Of a stretch of 64,000 nucleotides of DNA, positions 11,169-23,378 are shown piece after piece. How positions within the stretch are numbered: the stretch's first letter is position 1; each line of letters begins with the position of its first letter. This stretch comes from Nectonema munidae (lineage: Eukaryota; Nematomorpha; Nectonematoida; Nectonematidae): NCBI GenBank assembly GCA_030549495.1, contig JAUIRK010000854.1:235001-299000 (forward strand). The letters run 5' to 3'. Below the pieces are notes generated by a model that made no database searches, was not told the DNA's origin, and saw nothing but the letters and a program-made list of their open reading frames with translations. Both the position numbers and the translations under genes were made by a program.

Positions 11169-12031
11169 TCTAGATAAGAGAGCATTTGCCAATGAGAAAG
11201 ATGCTCGTTTACTTTTTTCTATTTTACGGAACAAAAATTTAGTATTGTAAAAGTAAGTGTGTAAAAATATGCCGCGCGATTGCTTACAACAACTAGATTA
11301 CTTTAACTATAAATAAAATTCTATACTACTCCAGAAATATCATTAAAGTATGAATGATTTATACAAGGTTACCAATACCTTGCTCCAATTTGGAGTAGCG
11401 TGTTCTATTGAGAGTTAAGTCGTGAGCGAAAATATAATCACTTGATGTCCACTATAACAGCGTTTGATAAAACGATGCATAAATATTCAATCACTATACA
11501 GTTAATCACTTGAAAATTAATCATACAAAGTGAAGATAAATAATCAGAAAATGTTAATTACATTTGATTTAAATTTATTAATTTATTATTATTAATTACA
11601 TTTGACTTATATATTAATAATAACTTAAATTATTTGGTTCATTTATTATTTGTTTTTTTAAAGCTTAAACCAATATTCTAAAAAACATTTGCATGTTTAA
11701 TTAAAAAAAAAGTTTCTTTTGCATCAATTTTTATTTTTACTTTTTTTAATGATTATAGTATCAACAAAAGTTTGTCTAATGAGACTCACAGTGAAATATT
11801 CTAATGAAGTGAGTTAAAAAATTATTATAAAGTCTGAATTAACTTCAATAAACATGTATATTTTCTATATGTAGATAAAATTTTTGCTAAGAAAAAAATG
11901 AGAAAGTTGGGGATAATAAATTTGGAAACTATGGCCCTAGAAGACAGAATATCAAAAAATTAACAAATCACCCCCAAAACTCTACATCAGACATTCAACA
12001 CTAAAAATGATACGGAAATGTGGAAACTTAC
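11169..12031. other. Intron, AT-rich, no gene seen
   Basis: Around 11333-11415 the words CTACTCCAG and TTGGAGTAGCGTG are opposed, and a related GGAGTAGCGTGTAAAATTGAGAGTTA is repeated at 33813-33840. These may be ends of a small element, perhaps of the piggyBac relic. The rest is AT-rich filler. Confidence 0.35.
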
Positions 12032-12114
12032 AACTTTCAATCTCCACAGTGCAATTTTGACTGTCCAAAGGGTAATTCCTCAGATCCATCATACAGGCGA
12101 GTGTTGCGGTAAAT
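12032..12114 (-). CDS. Lcch3: GABA-A receptor beta-type subunit, Cys-loop exon
   Basis: This 83-base exon encodes RFTATLA followed by [15 protein letters not shown] and TVEIES. It holds both cysteines of the signature Cys-loop with the canonical 13 residues between them. The acceptor AAG (12115-12117 on the opposite strand) and the strong donor GTAAG (12027-12031) flank it. The phase fits the exon at 16323 (Arg split as AG|A) and the exon at 9-146 (Tyr split as T|AT). A length of 83 bases is the classical length of this exon in GABA-A and glycine receptor genes. The exon is too short to appear in an ORF scan. Identification is very secure. Confidence 0.95.
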
Positions 12115-13079
12115 CTTAATAAAATTGAAACAAGTCATTATGACAACTGTCTCTTTTTGACGAAAAAAAATATTTTAATCAAAAAAATGTTGACAAATTG
12201 GAAAGAATTATTGAGGTAAAAAGATAATTTCTTTGTTTCTACAAAAATGCGCTTTCTAAATTAATTTTAAAATAATAATTCTTTATTTTAAAAAAAGGAT
12301 TTATTGGAACAATATATTAGTTTAAAATTATTATAAATGATAATACATCAAACTGGTGTATATTTATTTAAAATATAAACCAATTCGTGAATATACATTT
12401 GAACATTTTAGATATTTAGCTTTTTTTAATATTTTTTTACTTGCCAAGCACTTATTATTAAAATAACAGTGATTCCCCTCATTCTAAATGTTATAAAAGA
12501 TTCAGATAAAAAACTTAAAATAAGTTAGCAGAAATTAATCACGAGGAATTTAAGTGCTCACGATTTTAGTGAAATTATTTTTAGCAATTACTGTACAGTA
12601 GCCAAAGATTCTGGGCGGGAGGGAACGAAGAGCAATTTCGATTTTTTGGGGGTATTAGAATCAAGAGTGGATAAATTTAGTACACTCAAAATTTTTTTGA
12701 AAATAATTTTTCATTAATTTAAAAAAATTGAAAAAAAACAAAGTGACAAAAAATTTATCCCGCTTTTAGCTCTAGTTTGCTCTTTGAACTTCATTTGTTT
12801 GATCTGATGTTTTTTATGATTAAAATTTTTAGTCATAACCATGAATCAAGAAGAAAACCTTGATCAATATTTTAACCGGCTATCGATCACAGTCGACTTT
12901 ACAAAAATAAAATTATCAATGCTCTTTAATACAAATCTTCTGCTTTACATGAGATATCTCTGTAAAGAATCTTTTGTAAATTAAGTTGAATAAAAATGGA
13001 TTTTTTCACAAAACACATTAAAAATGCACTTTCTAGGGAAAAATAATCTTCCATGGATGGAGAGATGGTAAAGATAGTC

Positions 13080-13151
13080 ATAATCAGAAATCGAACCTAG
13101 ACCATCTGTATCGAGACCCGACGCTCCTACCACTAGGCCATCTGCCGACCC
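13080..13151 (-). repeat. tRNA-like unit, probably the head of a SINE
   Basis: The minus strand contains an A-box-like TGGCCTAGTGGTAGGAGCG and a B box GGTTCGATTTC, 30 bases apart. These are internal RNA polymerase III promoter elements of tRNA shape. The acceptor and anticodon stems do not pair well, so a working tRNA gene is unlikely. A tRNA-derived SINE or tRNA pseudogene is the better reading. A 3' tail could not be defined. Confidence 0.5.
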
Positions 13152-15923
13152 ACTAAATACTATATATGTGTATGCTGCTATATATACAATTTCTATCATC
13201 TCTATTGATTTAAAAATAAGATTTCATCTCTTTTTAATTATATATAATATAACCTTGAAAAGGTTAGAATATTTGAGGCATCACATTTTGAACGAGGTAG
13301 TAACTTAAATTAACATTCATATGAACACACATAAGTTATATAATATATACATTATGTATATTTTGAAGAAGTGATATTACTTTAATCAAAGATTTATTGA
13401 TTTTATTTGAAATGTTCAAATTAATATGAATACTGATTACTGATTATTATTATTCATTATTATTTATTTGACGTTTTTGCAAACTTCCTACCACATTGCA
13501 CCATTATTTATTTTTCCTTATTTTGATAAAAAAAATATTTAAGCTCCGATTTTAACCAAAATTACAGCCAACACCACGAGCACCTTAAAACTTTGTAAAA
13601 GTTGCATTTTTGTCATAAAAGAAAATGACACTAATTCTTAAAGAAAATTTCAGGGAAAATGAAAATTTGTTAATACATAAAAAAAAATTAACTTGGCCAT
13701 GGACTTTCTAGATATGGTGAGTGAAAATGGTTAAATAAATGCTCCACTATTTGTCAAGAGCTGGAAACAGGTGTTTCTTTGATTTAAAATGGTTTTTTAG
13801 TTTTTTTATTGACTGTTATAACTTTTATATTTAAAAGAAAATGAAAAAAGGGTGTGAAGATTACTCAGGGAAAAAATGAGTATTGAAAGTCTCTCTCATG
13901 AGTTGTTTTAAATTTTTGGATCTCATGATTATGCGTCTTTTTAAGGAAAGCTTCTTGCTTACTTTTTAAAAAATATAAAAATTATTGCACTAAAATGGAA
14001 GACTGGTAAATGAATTAAATCAATAAAAAATGTTAATCTCTCTGATTGATTATTATTTAATAGCTCGCAATAATTATCACGAGGAAATAAAATACTTAAT
14101 TGGCTGTCTTTTTTCCCTAATTCATCTTAAAAAATTCGAAAGGTAAAAATAGAGCTTTTTGAAATAGATAAATATAATGATAATAAATTCTTGAACTAAG
14201 GAATACAATGGCACAAAAACTTGTGAAGTGAAAGAAGGTAAAGTAAGATTGAAATTGAACACTGCTTATTTTTAAATGATTGAAGTAATAAAACAATAAG
14301 ACTTATTTCTCGATGTAACTCTTTTATGATCACCCACATTTTTCAACCTTGCATCACTATTATTCTTATTTAAGCAGTGGACCAATGGAAAAGTTATGGC
14401 AAAATGATTCCTGATTTTGAGCAATGGAAATTTCTTAGAGTGTATGCGAAGTATCCAAATTTCAAATATTTAACTTAAAAACAAAACAAAAAATGAAATA
14501 TTTTATTTTTAATAAAATGGTAATCTTTTAATTTATCTAATACACTTACTTTGATATAACTGTATAGTATATTTATAATATGCGCTTTATTTCAACGCTA
14601 GTGGGGGTATATATATTAGCTTAAACCAAATATGTATTTTGTATATATATATATTCATATTAGCCTCGCTAAAAATTGAAAATTTAAGCCCTCATCATGT
14701 ATTGCTGTAAAGCAACAGAAAAGCTTTGTTATATACAAAATACTAGGTTTGGAAAATTAAATATAATATACTAAACTTTTCGTTTTCGACATCGTTATTT
14801 GCAGAAAAATAAAGAAAACGATGATCAAAAGATAATGCCAAAGATTAGACTCATATTTAAGGTATATAATTTGATTTTATTAAAAGATTGCTGTTATAAG
14901 ATAACGGGGTTTGTAAAAAGACTTTATCGAGGAACTGCACAATTTAGTCTTCAAAGCTTCTTCAGACGACAGAAAATAGAAGAGAATATAAGGACGTAGC
15001 AAAGTTTAAACGGATATATATTATATATATAACTTCGGCAAAATATGGAATAGTAGTTTACAGGAATAAGAATAGAGCTTTTGAGTTAGATGCTTCCGGT
15101 AAAAGGCGAGAGAAATGTTATTGTATTCAGGCTTCCGAGGCGAAGTGAGGCCAAGAAATTTGCATACATGTAGCCGGAGCAGGAAAAAGATATTCCTCAT
15201 ATGTCTGGCTCGGGGCAATATTGCGATACCTATATGCTATATGGAGTTCGGCTAAAAAAGGTCCATTTTTAAAAATATTATCAAATCTTAATAATCACTT
15301 TTCTGTTTTTAAAGTCCAATACCCTTTGAAATCTATAAATGATTGATTGAATAATACGTAGTTAAAACAAAGAAGGCTGCAATTAAGAAAAATTATTATT
15401 GGCCATTTTTAAGGGATATAAAATAAATCAAAATTTTACTATTTCAAGGAAAGACATTTATATAAATTTTTAGGAATTTTAATTCTATTGTACTTTAGGT
15501 TTGAAAATTTGCTCTAGTTCTCATTTTCTCATTCAAAAAACGGAAACAAATTTTGTTTTATAAATGCATAATGTTAATTTTGTAAATTAGGTACTTTATT
15601 TCCTTACAAAAATAGATTTTTAATTTAGCTGCTACTATATCATTGAATTGTGCTATGTTAATTAGATCGTACAAAACATTTTGAATAAAACACACTCCTT
15701 TTTTTAACAAGCTATGGTAAAATTAAAAATCTTCATTTTTTACAATATGCCATTTTTACGGGAATAAATATTTGAACTCCAGCAATTTCTCTCATTTCCC
15801 TTTTCTATTGCGCATTATAAAAGTAAAAGTATGGGAAAATTAAAGTTTAGGAAGTTCCTATCAAATGTAGGCGTATAATAGTTTTTCAAGATATGTATAT
15901 ATTATATAGGAAGTATAGCTACA

Positions 15924-16080
15924 ATCAGTGATGTCGCCAGACTATAAATAAGGAGGCAAACTGATTTTAATGGGCCCGGAAATATAAGAGAGGGTATGCA
16001 TTTATATATTTCAAGGGGGTTCCGGGGGAGGGGTAAAATAATTCGAGGGAGGGGGGGGGGTGGGGCTATTTTTCAATTCT
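15924..16080. mobile_element. Possible hAT-type element end
   Basis: It starts CAGTGATGTCGCCAGAC, close in style to the hAT terminus at 41196 (CAGTGGTGTGGCCA). Gly/Pro-like G-rich runs (GGGCCC, GGGGGTTCCGGGGG and an 11-base G run) follow, as in other MITEs of this window. No matching right end was found. Confidence 0.3.
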
Positions 16081-16322
16081 CTTTTAATTTCAATCGTCTG
16101 AAGAAGAATTGAGAAGGCCAAAATTTACTAAATTGGAAAATTCATCGATAAAGTTTTTTACTACCACCTTACTTATTTACAGCTTTATTTAGTTATCACT
16201 TCGTGTATAACTTATCATATGATGAATTCAGGAGTAAAATCCCATAAAATTGAAGTTTTTCATCTCGAGTACAATTCCTCGATTAAAACAAACTAAAAGA
16301 AGGAAATGTGTTGAAATGTCAC

Positions 16323-16543
16323 CTCATGCCATATGCGATGGAGCCGTCACCTTGAAGCCGAATCATTTTATTCTTTTCAGTGACGTCATGCAGGAAGGAA
16401 TTTTTGTCGTTTGCGAGAAAGGTGTCAGGGACCCAAATTTTTTCTGCGAAATTGCCAGAAAGAGACATGTAATCTGATCGAGAACCCCAGCTCAGCCGAT
16501 TATCCTTCCAGTACTGATTCAAATACAGAGTGATTGTGTAATC
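16323..16543 (-). CDS. Lcch3: GABA-A receptor beta-type subunit, ligand-binding exon
   Basis: This 221-base exon of the extracellular ligand-binding domain starts DYTITLYLNQYWKDNRL. It continues through LSGNFAEKIWVPDTF and DKNSFLHDVTEKN to GDGSIAYGM. The WVPDTF and NSFLHDVT motifs are hallmarks of GABA and glycine receptor subunits, and the sequence is nearly identical to arthropod Lcch3. The acceptor is TTCTTAG at 16544-16550 and the donor is GGTGACA at 16317-16322. It starts in phase 0 and ends with two bases of an Arg codon completed at 12114. The length of 221 bases matches the conserved exon of vertebrate subunits. Lcch3 subunits form GABA-gated channels with Rdl or Grd partners (family knowledge). 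Confidence 0.95.
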
Positions 16544-18304
16544 CTAAGAATATATACGACATCTAGTAAAGTGAGAAACCTGCCATAACAGCTACAATGA
16601 ACTACAAGGATGTTTCATTTGTTACAAAAATAAATTGAGACTTTGAAAAAGCATTAAATGTTTGTTTATAAGCCTACAATAATGGGGTTTATAGCTTTAA
16701 ATGCTTCTTAAACAAGGACGTCAAACATACGACACGAAGGTCAAATCCGGGATCTTATGATAATTTCATATGACCCATCGAAAGAGTTTATCATCATCGC
16801 AAAAAGATTTTCACATCGGCATATCATGCTTAGAATATAGAATTTCTTTCTCTATACTTATAAAATGTGGTTTTCACTTATAAAAATGGTTTCACAAATG
16901 TTATGCAAAGAAGCGAAAATTTGTCTTATTCCTCAATTCTTTTTCTGTGAACCTTGATAATACTCTTTAAGAGCCACAAGTAGAAGTAATGGAAATGAAA
17001 TGTGATACGGCTCTTACAAAAATTCTAGAATTGAATAGGAAGCAATTTCACCAATATTCTGCAAAAAAATACACCAAGTTCAAATTTTTGGCCGAAAAAT
17101 ATTTTTGTTTGGTAAGTATGCGAAGAATTTTTTCACAAAAGAACATTCCTAAATCAAAAAATTGCTCAAGATTACTTGCCCGATAGAATGCCAAAATCAG
17201 GTCCTTAAAGTTAAATTACTTTCGCTTGCAACGGTGTTTTCGGCTAAATAGATCTCATAAACGTTTTCACTAAGGGTTTTTTCATCCTTGAATTTTGTGT
17301 TGTAAACTTTGAATAAATTTAACACATAAAACATTGTCAAAAAATTGATAAAAATGTCAGTTTTAGAGGATCGGTCAGCAAAAATCCAAATTTCCACACA
17401 TTTGATTGGATAAAGGGTTGTTTTTACGATACCGGTTTCATAAGTAAAGGGCATGAATAGAAATTGAACAGAACATTTAGTTTATTTTTTCCTTAATATG
17501 TTTTAAGTTAAAAAATTTTTTGGGTGTTTTTTTCCGAACATTATTTACTTTTTAACGTTAAAAATCGGTGAAAATTTTAGATCTAAAAAGTCGGCCGAAT
17601 TTTATTAATATATCATGACTTTTTTATTTTAATTTTTTTATGGTTATTGACTATTTTTGCCCAACCAATTTAAACAAAAAAAAATTTGGTACCAACAAAT
17701 ATCTCATAAATCAAATTTCTGAGTTTGTTCATGCTTGATTCTGCAACACATCAAATTAGTTGTTTATAAAAAAAATAATGATTATTTCACGCTCTCCCAA
17801 GATCGGTGCGCCAATTAAAATTTTCTATATTTTTGATTAGCTATAATTTAAAAAATAGTGATTTTTTTTATATTTATATTTAGACATGTTTTTGTTGAAT
17901 CAGTTATATTTTAATATGAAATTTTAAATTCTGAAAAATATTAAGCTTGAATTATTTTTACTTCAAATATAAACTTTTTCGCGCAAATATTTGAGTTAAT
18001 TATAAATTCAATTACTTTGTAACAAAATGCATGAGATCATTTTAATTTCCAAAAGACACGAATTTCAAATTTCAAAATTTAGATGTTTTTAAATATTTGT
18101 ACCTTTTTTTTTTATATACAATTTGTATTTTCTAAATAAATTATTTCTTTTCTTTAAAATTTAAGATCACTTATATTACAAAGATAAAAAAATAGGTTTA
18201 TTAATGGTATTTAAAGGCCAACTATAATTATACTACTGGAAAATGAAGAAGGGATAGGGAAGAGATGGGGGTAAATTTTTGATTTTGTCCAGGGAACATA
18301 GAAG
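16544..18304. other. Start of the large receptor intron, no gene seen
   Basis: AT-rich. Open frames at 16989-17186 and 17197-17454 show no domain. The expected 68-base receptor exon was looked for here and not found. Confidence 0.35.
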
Positions 18305-18860
18305 CAGGGACGGTGCTAGGAATTGCGGGGCCCAATTTAAAATCTGATAGCGGGGCCCGGAGTCTACATAATAAAAGTTATCTCTGTTTATATTTCATAT
18401 AAAAAAACAGATAGAAACCAAAAAAATAGACATTTAATGCTTGGTATAAAAAAATTTAAGGCAGGATGGATACTTTTATTGTTTTGCTTTTAACATTAAG
18501 AGAGGCAAATTAGGCAAGTACATATACTCTTTTAGAAAAAGACTCTTCTAGCTTTTTATCTTTCAAAATGCTTTCAAAGTCAATAGCTTTAGCAATCTCG
18601 CTTCCTATAGACATCGTCAAACTCTTAAGTCTTTCTTGTGAAAACGTAGACCTCAAGTGTGTTTTAATTAGTTTCAGCTTTGAAAAGCCTCTTTCCCATG
18701 CGGCATCGTTGAATAAATTTTCAAGGCAATGAAAACATTAGGAAATGTTGTAAATCGATTGTTTTCTATCAGGTGTTTAAACAGAGAGCATAAGGCGTAA
18801 ATTCTTGGTTGAAGGAAGGTTTTCATGGCTTTGAGTTCTTAAGTATTTTGTACCTCATAT
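18305..18860 (-). mobile_element. hAT transposon relic, C-terminal end
   Basis: The left boundary CAGGGACGGTGCTAGG is hAT-like. Between 18745 and 18540 the minus strand reads NRFTTFPNVFIALKIYS, then SKLKLIKTHLRSTFSQERLK and IAKAIDFESILKDKKLEESF. This is the end of the dimerisation domain of the ZMYM-like hAT group (FSKLKLIKTxLRSTxxQERL). At least one frameshift and one small deletion have altered the usual ERGFSKLKLIK context. The right end was not found. Confidence 0.7.
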
Positions 18861-19531
18861 AATACAGAGGGCCCAATTTATAACATCGGTCTAATCGGAT
18901 TGCAACCTGCCCTGCATAGAAGTTTGAGAAGAGCTGTGTTGGGCGGATGTGAAATTGTCACTTTGAATCGAAGAAGTAATACTCACACACAGTTGTAGGA
19001 GCTTGTAGTAATTTTGAAGGAAGGACTCCGTATTATCGAATATAGTCCTCAAATAAAACACACAATTTTTAAACATAGATGAACTATCTTGATATCTGTT
19101 TATATCTTCTACCTGTTGTATTTTATACAGATTTTTATCGGCATATACGTTTACTTATATATACACAATTTAGGGTTATGATGAGATTTTAGCTTTTTTT
19201 CTAAGTTCAAATCATGAAGTGTTTTTGGATGAACTTTTGTCTACTAATTTGTTTTTCAAAAACATCCCGCGCCTAACATATAATTTATAAAATTTAGTAT
19301 TGGAACGCAAAATAAAAATTTATATTTGCTCAAACTTTTTGATGATTATTGATATGACATATGTTATTAAAAAAAATTTATTCTTAATTTTTATTCCAGA
19401 CAATTTTTTTTGAATTTTTAAGAAGCACCAGAAATTTCCATTTTTTAAAAAGATTTTTACTAAAATATATAAAATGAATTTCAAAAGTAAGTGTTTTTGC
19501 AAAAAGAGTAAATTCAGTCTCTCATATATGG

Positions 19532-21172
19532 ATGCCTGATTTAAAAAGAAGAGCAAAGCGACGTTCAAGTATTCCAGAAATTAAACAAGAACTTGATTTG
19601 TTGATGTGTAAACTTCCTTTGAATAAAATATTGTTAGTAGATTTATATAGGAGTTTTAGACCAAATAAAAAGTGAATCTGTTCGTGTGAAAAAAATTCCA
19701 GAAGAATTTTAAAATCTTTGGCAAAAGTTCAATTTTCCTTACAACAAATTGATTCTAAAATTGATAAAATATAGAAAACTTTGAAAAGTATAAAGAATGA
19801 TATGATGTAGAATATGAAAAAAATCTTACATCTGTTTTTGACATAACTAAAAAGGCTGGTTCATGGATTTGTAAAGAAGACAGAGATTTTTATCTTCAGC
19901 AAATTAATTACAAAGGCCAAATTGGATATACAACAAAAGTTGCACTTTTGACGAAAATTCACCCTTTTAAACGAAAAGAAAATGTTTCCTGGTCATTAAA
20001 AATTCAACCTCAAAGTTTTGATATTTCATGCGAAGAAGAAAGATCAGATAACATTTCGAAATATGAGTAAAAATTTGTTTCTCCAAAAAACTAAAACTGT
20101 TGCCAAAGTGTGTTCAGAAGTAGGTTTATCGAGTAGAAAAACAGCGACTGTTTTGAAAAGTTTATCTGATCAAGGATGGAACGTTCCTCCTACTCCATCT
20201 CAAACCAGAATTTGGCGTCTATTGATAAAAAAATTCAAAGAAAACCAAAAACAAGCTCTTCTATTTTATAAATAACGGAAAATTTTGTTTGCATTTTGAT
20301 GGAAAGAAAATTATTAACCAGGAATATCAAGTTGTTTCTTTGAATAATAATTCACAAGCGACTCTTTACCTTGTCGTTCTTACTTGTAAAACAAGATCTG
20401 CACAAAACATATTTACCGCTTTGCAAGATCTTCTTGAAGAATATAACGCTTGGAAGAGTATTGATATGATTATTTCTGATACTACTGCAGTAAATACGGG
20501 TCAAAAAATGGCGTGATTGCGAAACTTTTTGAACAATTTGAAAAAAAACTTAAAAAACCTCAATTCATCAGATGCCAGCATAATATTCTCGATTTAGTTT
20601 TACGACACATTCTTGATTTTTTATATAAACAAAAATCTAAATCGCCTAATCTTCATTACAGTTTTGTTAACGATGTTTTAGAAGGTCATGAAGAATTACA
20701 AAAAAATCATTTTGGAGAAAAGAATCTTCCAATAAAAGAAAACTTAGGTTGGAGAGATGACTTCAAATTTCTTTTTGAAATATGTGAAGCTTACAAATTT
20801 TATAATTAGAAAACATTTGGCCCTCGATAAAATGGAAAAAACTGCCATGCACTCACAACTCAAGATTGAATTCCAGGGCTGAAAACTGATTGTGATTTTA
20901 TAGCTGACACATGGGCAACAGCATGGTTGTCAAATCAGTTATTATCTAAAGAAATATATTATATTCTTCAAACCTGCCTTTTTGAAATGAATTGCCCTAA
21001 AGCTATGAAAAGTTTCAATACTCCATGGGTATCTGAGGAGTCTATTCTTGACATCCCTTGTACAAATATGGGAGCAGGGAGTGCGGTGATAATGATGGAA
21101 GAACTTTACTATACATGCAAAAGCAACAAATATTTAGGTGATAAGTTTATAAATTGTAATAAAATGGCTTAA
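19532..21172 (+). mobile_element. Unclassified DDE-like transposase family, copy 1 (broken)
   Basis: A likely start is ATG 19532 (MPDLKRRAKRRSSIPEIKQE). A helix-turn-helix-like stretch lies near 20090-20200 (VAKVCSEVGLSSRKTATVLK). Then come FDGKKIINQEYQVVSLNN (20292), SIDMIISDTTAVNTGQK (20458) and FIRCQHNILDLVLRHILDF (20552). GWRDDFKFLFEIC lies near 20748 and a C-terminal tail ends at TAA 21170-21172. The DGK, DTT and CQHxxLD blocks look like acidic catalytic blocks of an RNase H-fold transposase, but I cannot place it in a named superfamily. Several stops and shifts break the frame (TGA 19676, TAA 20273, TGA 20515, TAG near 20808). An AATAAA at 21189 follows the stop. Confidence 0.7.
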
Positions 21173-23378
21173 TTTTATTTATTTTTTAAATAAATGTCTT
21201 CTATGAGCTTAACTGTTTTTTCAACTCTGTCAACTTTTGATTCAAGATGCGCATAATTTTTTTTCCGATTGAACTGAATAAAAACTAAAGGAAAAGTTCG
21301 TCATTTTTCAGTACAGATTTTCAATTTTCAATTTTACAATATGATATAATTTCCCTAATAGACATCTATATTTCATTATCCATAATATAGAATCTCCTTA
21401 AACATCATCACTATATTTGTCGTCCCTTATATTCTTTATACATCCCATATGCATCTTATGTAAATGAACTCTATTCTATGAATATACTGTAATGAACTCT
21501 ATTCTTGTAGCTCCTAGCCATAACTCTTCATTTTTTAACATTTAATCCATATACACATATCTCTATAGTTTTATTCCACTTTTATGACTTACTCCTGAAA
21601 TATGTTTTAAATGAATGTAAAACATTAATATAAATATATATCTCCATATAGTGGGCCGGAATAAGAATGGGACTATTGTGTTTATCTGCATCTCGTATAA
21701 GGCGAAAGAAACGCTACTATATTTGTTAACTAATCTTTATACATATGTCTACAGTTTTTTTTAGCTGGACCCCATGTTGGCCCCTCCACATCAAATACCT
21801 ATTTTACTGGATTTAAAATTTACTCAAAACTTTTATAATTTAATTTTTTGAGTGGATTTTGCATCCAGGGGAAGAAATATCTCTCTTATCTGGACGGGTG
21901 AATCTTAAACCAAGAGCACTCTTAATTTGAATTTCATTCATTGGAATAATTCAAAGAAAAAAAAGTAAAACATATGTATTTGGTAAATTGCAAAATTTAT
22001 AAAAAAATTACCGATTTAAAACCTTGGCTCTTGTTTGGCCCCCTCACTTTTGTAAATCTAGAACCGCCCCTGCTCACACCCCTTCATATAAACAAATGCT
22101 AAATGTTTTCCTTAAACATTTCACTCCAATCACAGCAACGCGTCATACCCCTCCTCTGTGGTCGAAAATCGATCTCTTAAAATTTTTGAATAAAGACGGT
22201 TTACTTTTCAATTTACTTTTTACAATTTCAACGTCTTTTTCAATGAATCAGCACCACTTCATTTATATATTTAACTTAAATGCTCAAAAATATTTAGTGT
22301 CTTAAAACCCTGTGCTTTGAAAATATTTACTTTTAACTAAAAAATACTCCTTAAAAAGGTTAGCGGTTCTATGTGAGCACATGGCTTTTCTAGTGTTATG
22401 GAAGTTTTAAGAGAAATATTTCTTGCAGATTTTAAGCATATGAAATAAAAAGAAAGCAAAGAATGAAATTTTTAGAAGGTTTAAACATTTCTATTTTTCA
22501 ATTTTATAAAGAAGAATGGCTCCAAAATTTAAAAATAATCGAGCGGAAGCATATTTTGCGTTCTCAAAAAAAAGATTTCGAATCGATGTCAAAAAAATTA
22601 TATGAAGAATATCAAATATACCATATTCACTTCTGAAATTCCATTAAAGCTTGCAACAATCAACTCCATTCCAACGTATAATGGCGGACCTAAAAGACAA
22701 AAGTATCTAGTGACTGGTGAAAAAGAAGCAAGATTAATAAGCTATTCAATTAATTAATTTTTTTTCAAGATGCGAACAGGATTGGCAAACTTCGTTAAAA
22801 TAAAATGTATACCTTTTTCTAGAGGGATGTTCAAAATTTTACTGAAAGATATCCTATACTATAAGTGGGTTTTTCCAATTTTCATCCACACATTTAGATA
22901 TATTGTAGTCTAAAAGGGGAGCTTGTATACTTCTATGTTACATGCACTGTACGTGAGATGCCTTCTCATATCTCCCGTGGTATTGCCAGACCACTGGATA
23001 TTGTGTATGTGTTGTGTCATTCATTAGTGAAGTTCACAAACTTTTGTGTGTTAAAAGATGGCGTTTTTGTTACGTAAAGGAAGGATAATGAGAAGAATTT
23101 TCGTTAGGTCTAAACACTCAAACAACGCGAAAGATAACATGCGAAAATATGAATGAGCAAAAGGCGTAATAAAATAGCTTTTAAGTCTTTTTCCAAAAGT
23201 TCATCACGCAAAGCAATATTATATGATTGTTAATTAAAGGCAGAAAGCATTTAGCATTAAAATCCAAGAGAGATCATTAGATTTTACAATTTCTTCTTAC
23301 TTTGTTTAATGAAAATACGCACCTGCGCTAATTTATTGGATGGGAGGATATAAAATCTTGTCTATTCGTTTATTTATA
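21173..23378. other. Intron with transposon scraps
   Basis: CTAGAACCGCCCCTG at 22059-22075 looks like the right end of an hAT element whose left end is missing. Around 22500-22740 weak coding-like text occurs (IPTYNGGPKRQKYLVTGEKE) and is probably an old transposase fragment. The hairpin word CCGTGGTATTGCCAGACCAC is at 22974-22993. No gene is supported. Confidence 0.35.

Larger units (their letters stand above)
12115..16322. other. Intron between receptor exons
   Basis: Mostly unique AT-rich sequence. It holds a tRNA-like unit at 13080-13151 and a short G-rich hAT-like end near 15924-16080. A stretch at 15040-15240 shares words with 21650-21760 (GGAATAAGAAT, AAGGCGA-AGAAA). No coding gene is supported. 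Confidence 0.4.

Noticed and set aside
13080-13151. Functional tRNA gene
   Set aside because: The A-box and B-box words are present, but acceptor and anticodon stems do not pair. A SINE head or pseudogene fits better.
22059-22075. Complete hAT element ending at CTAGAACCGCCCCTG
   Set aside because: It looks like a right terminus, but the following octamer CTCACACC was not found next to any suitable left terminus.
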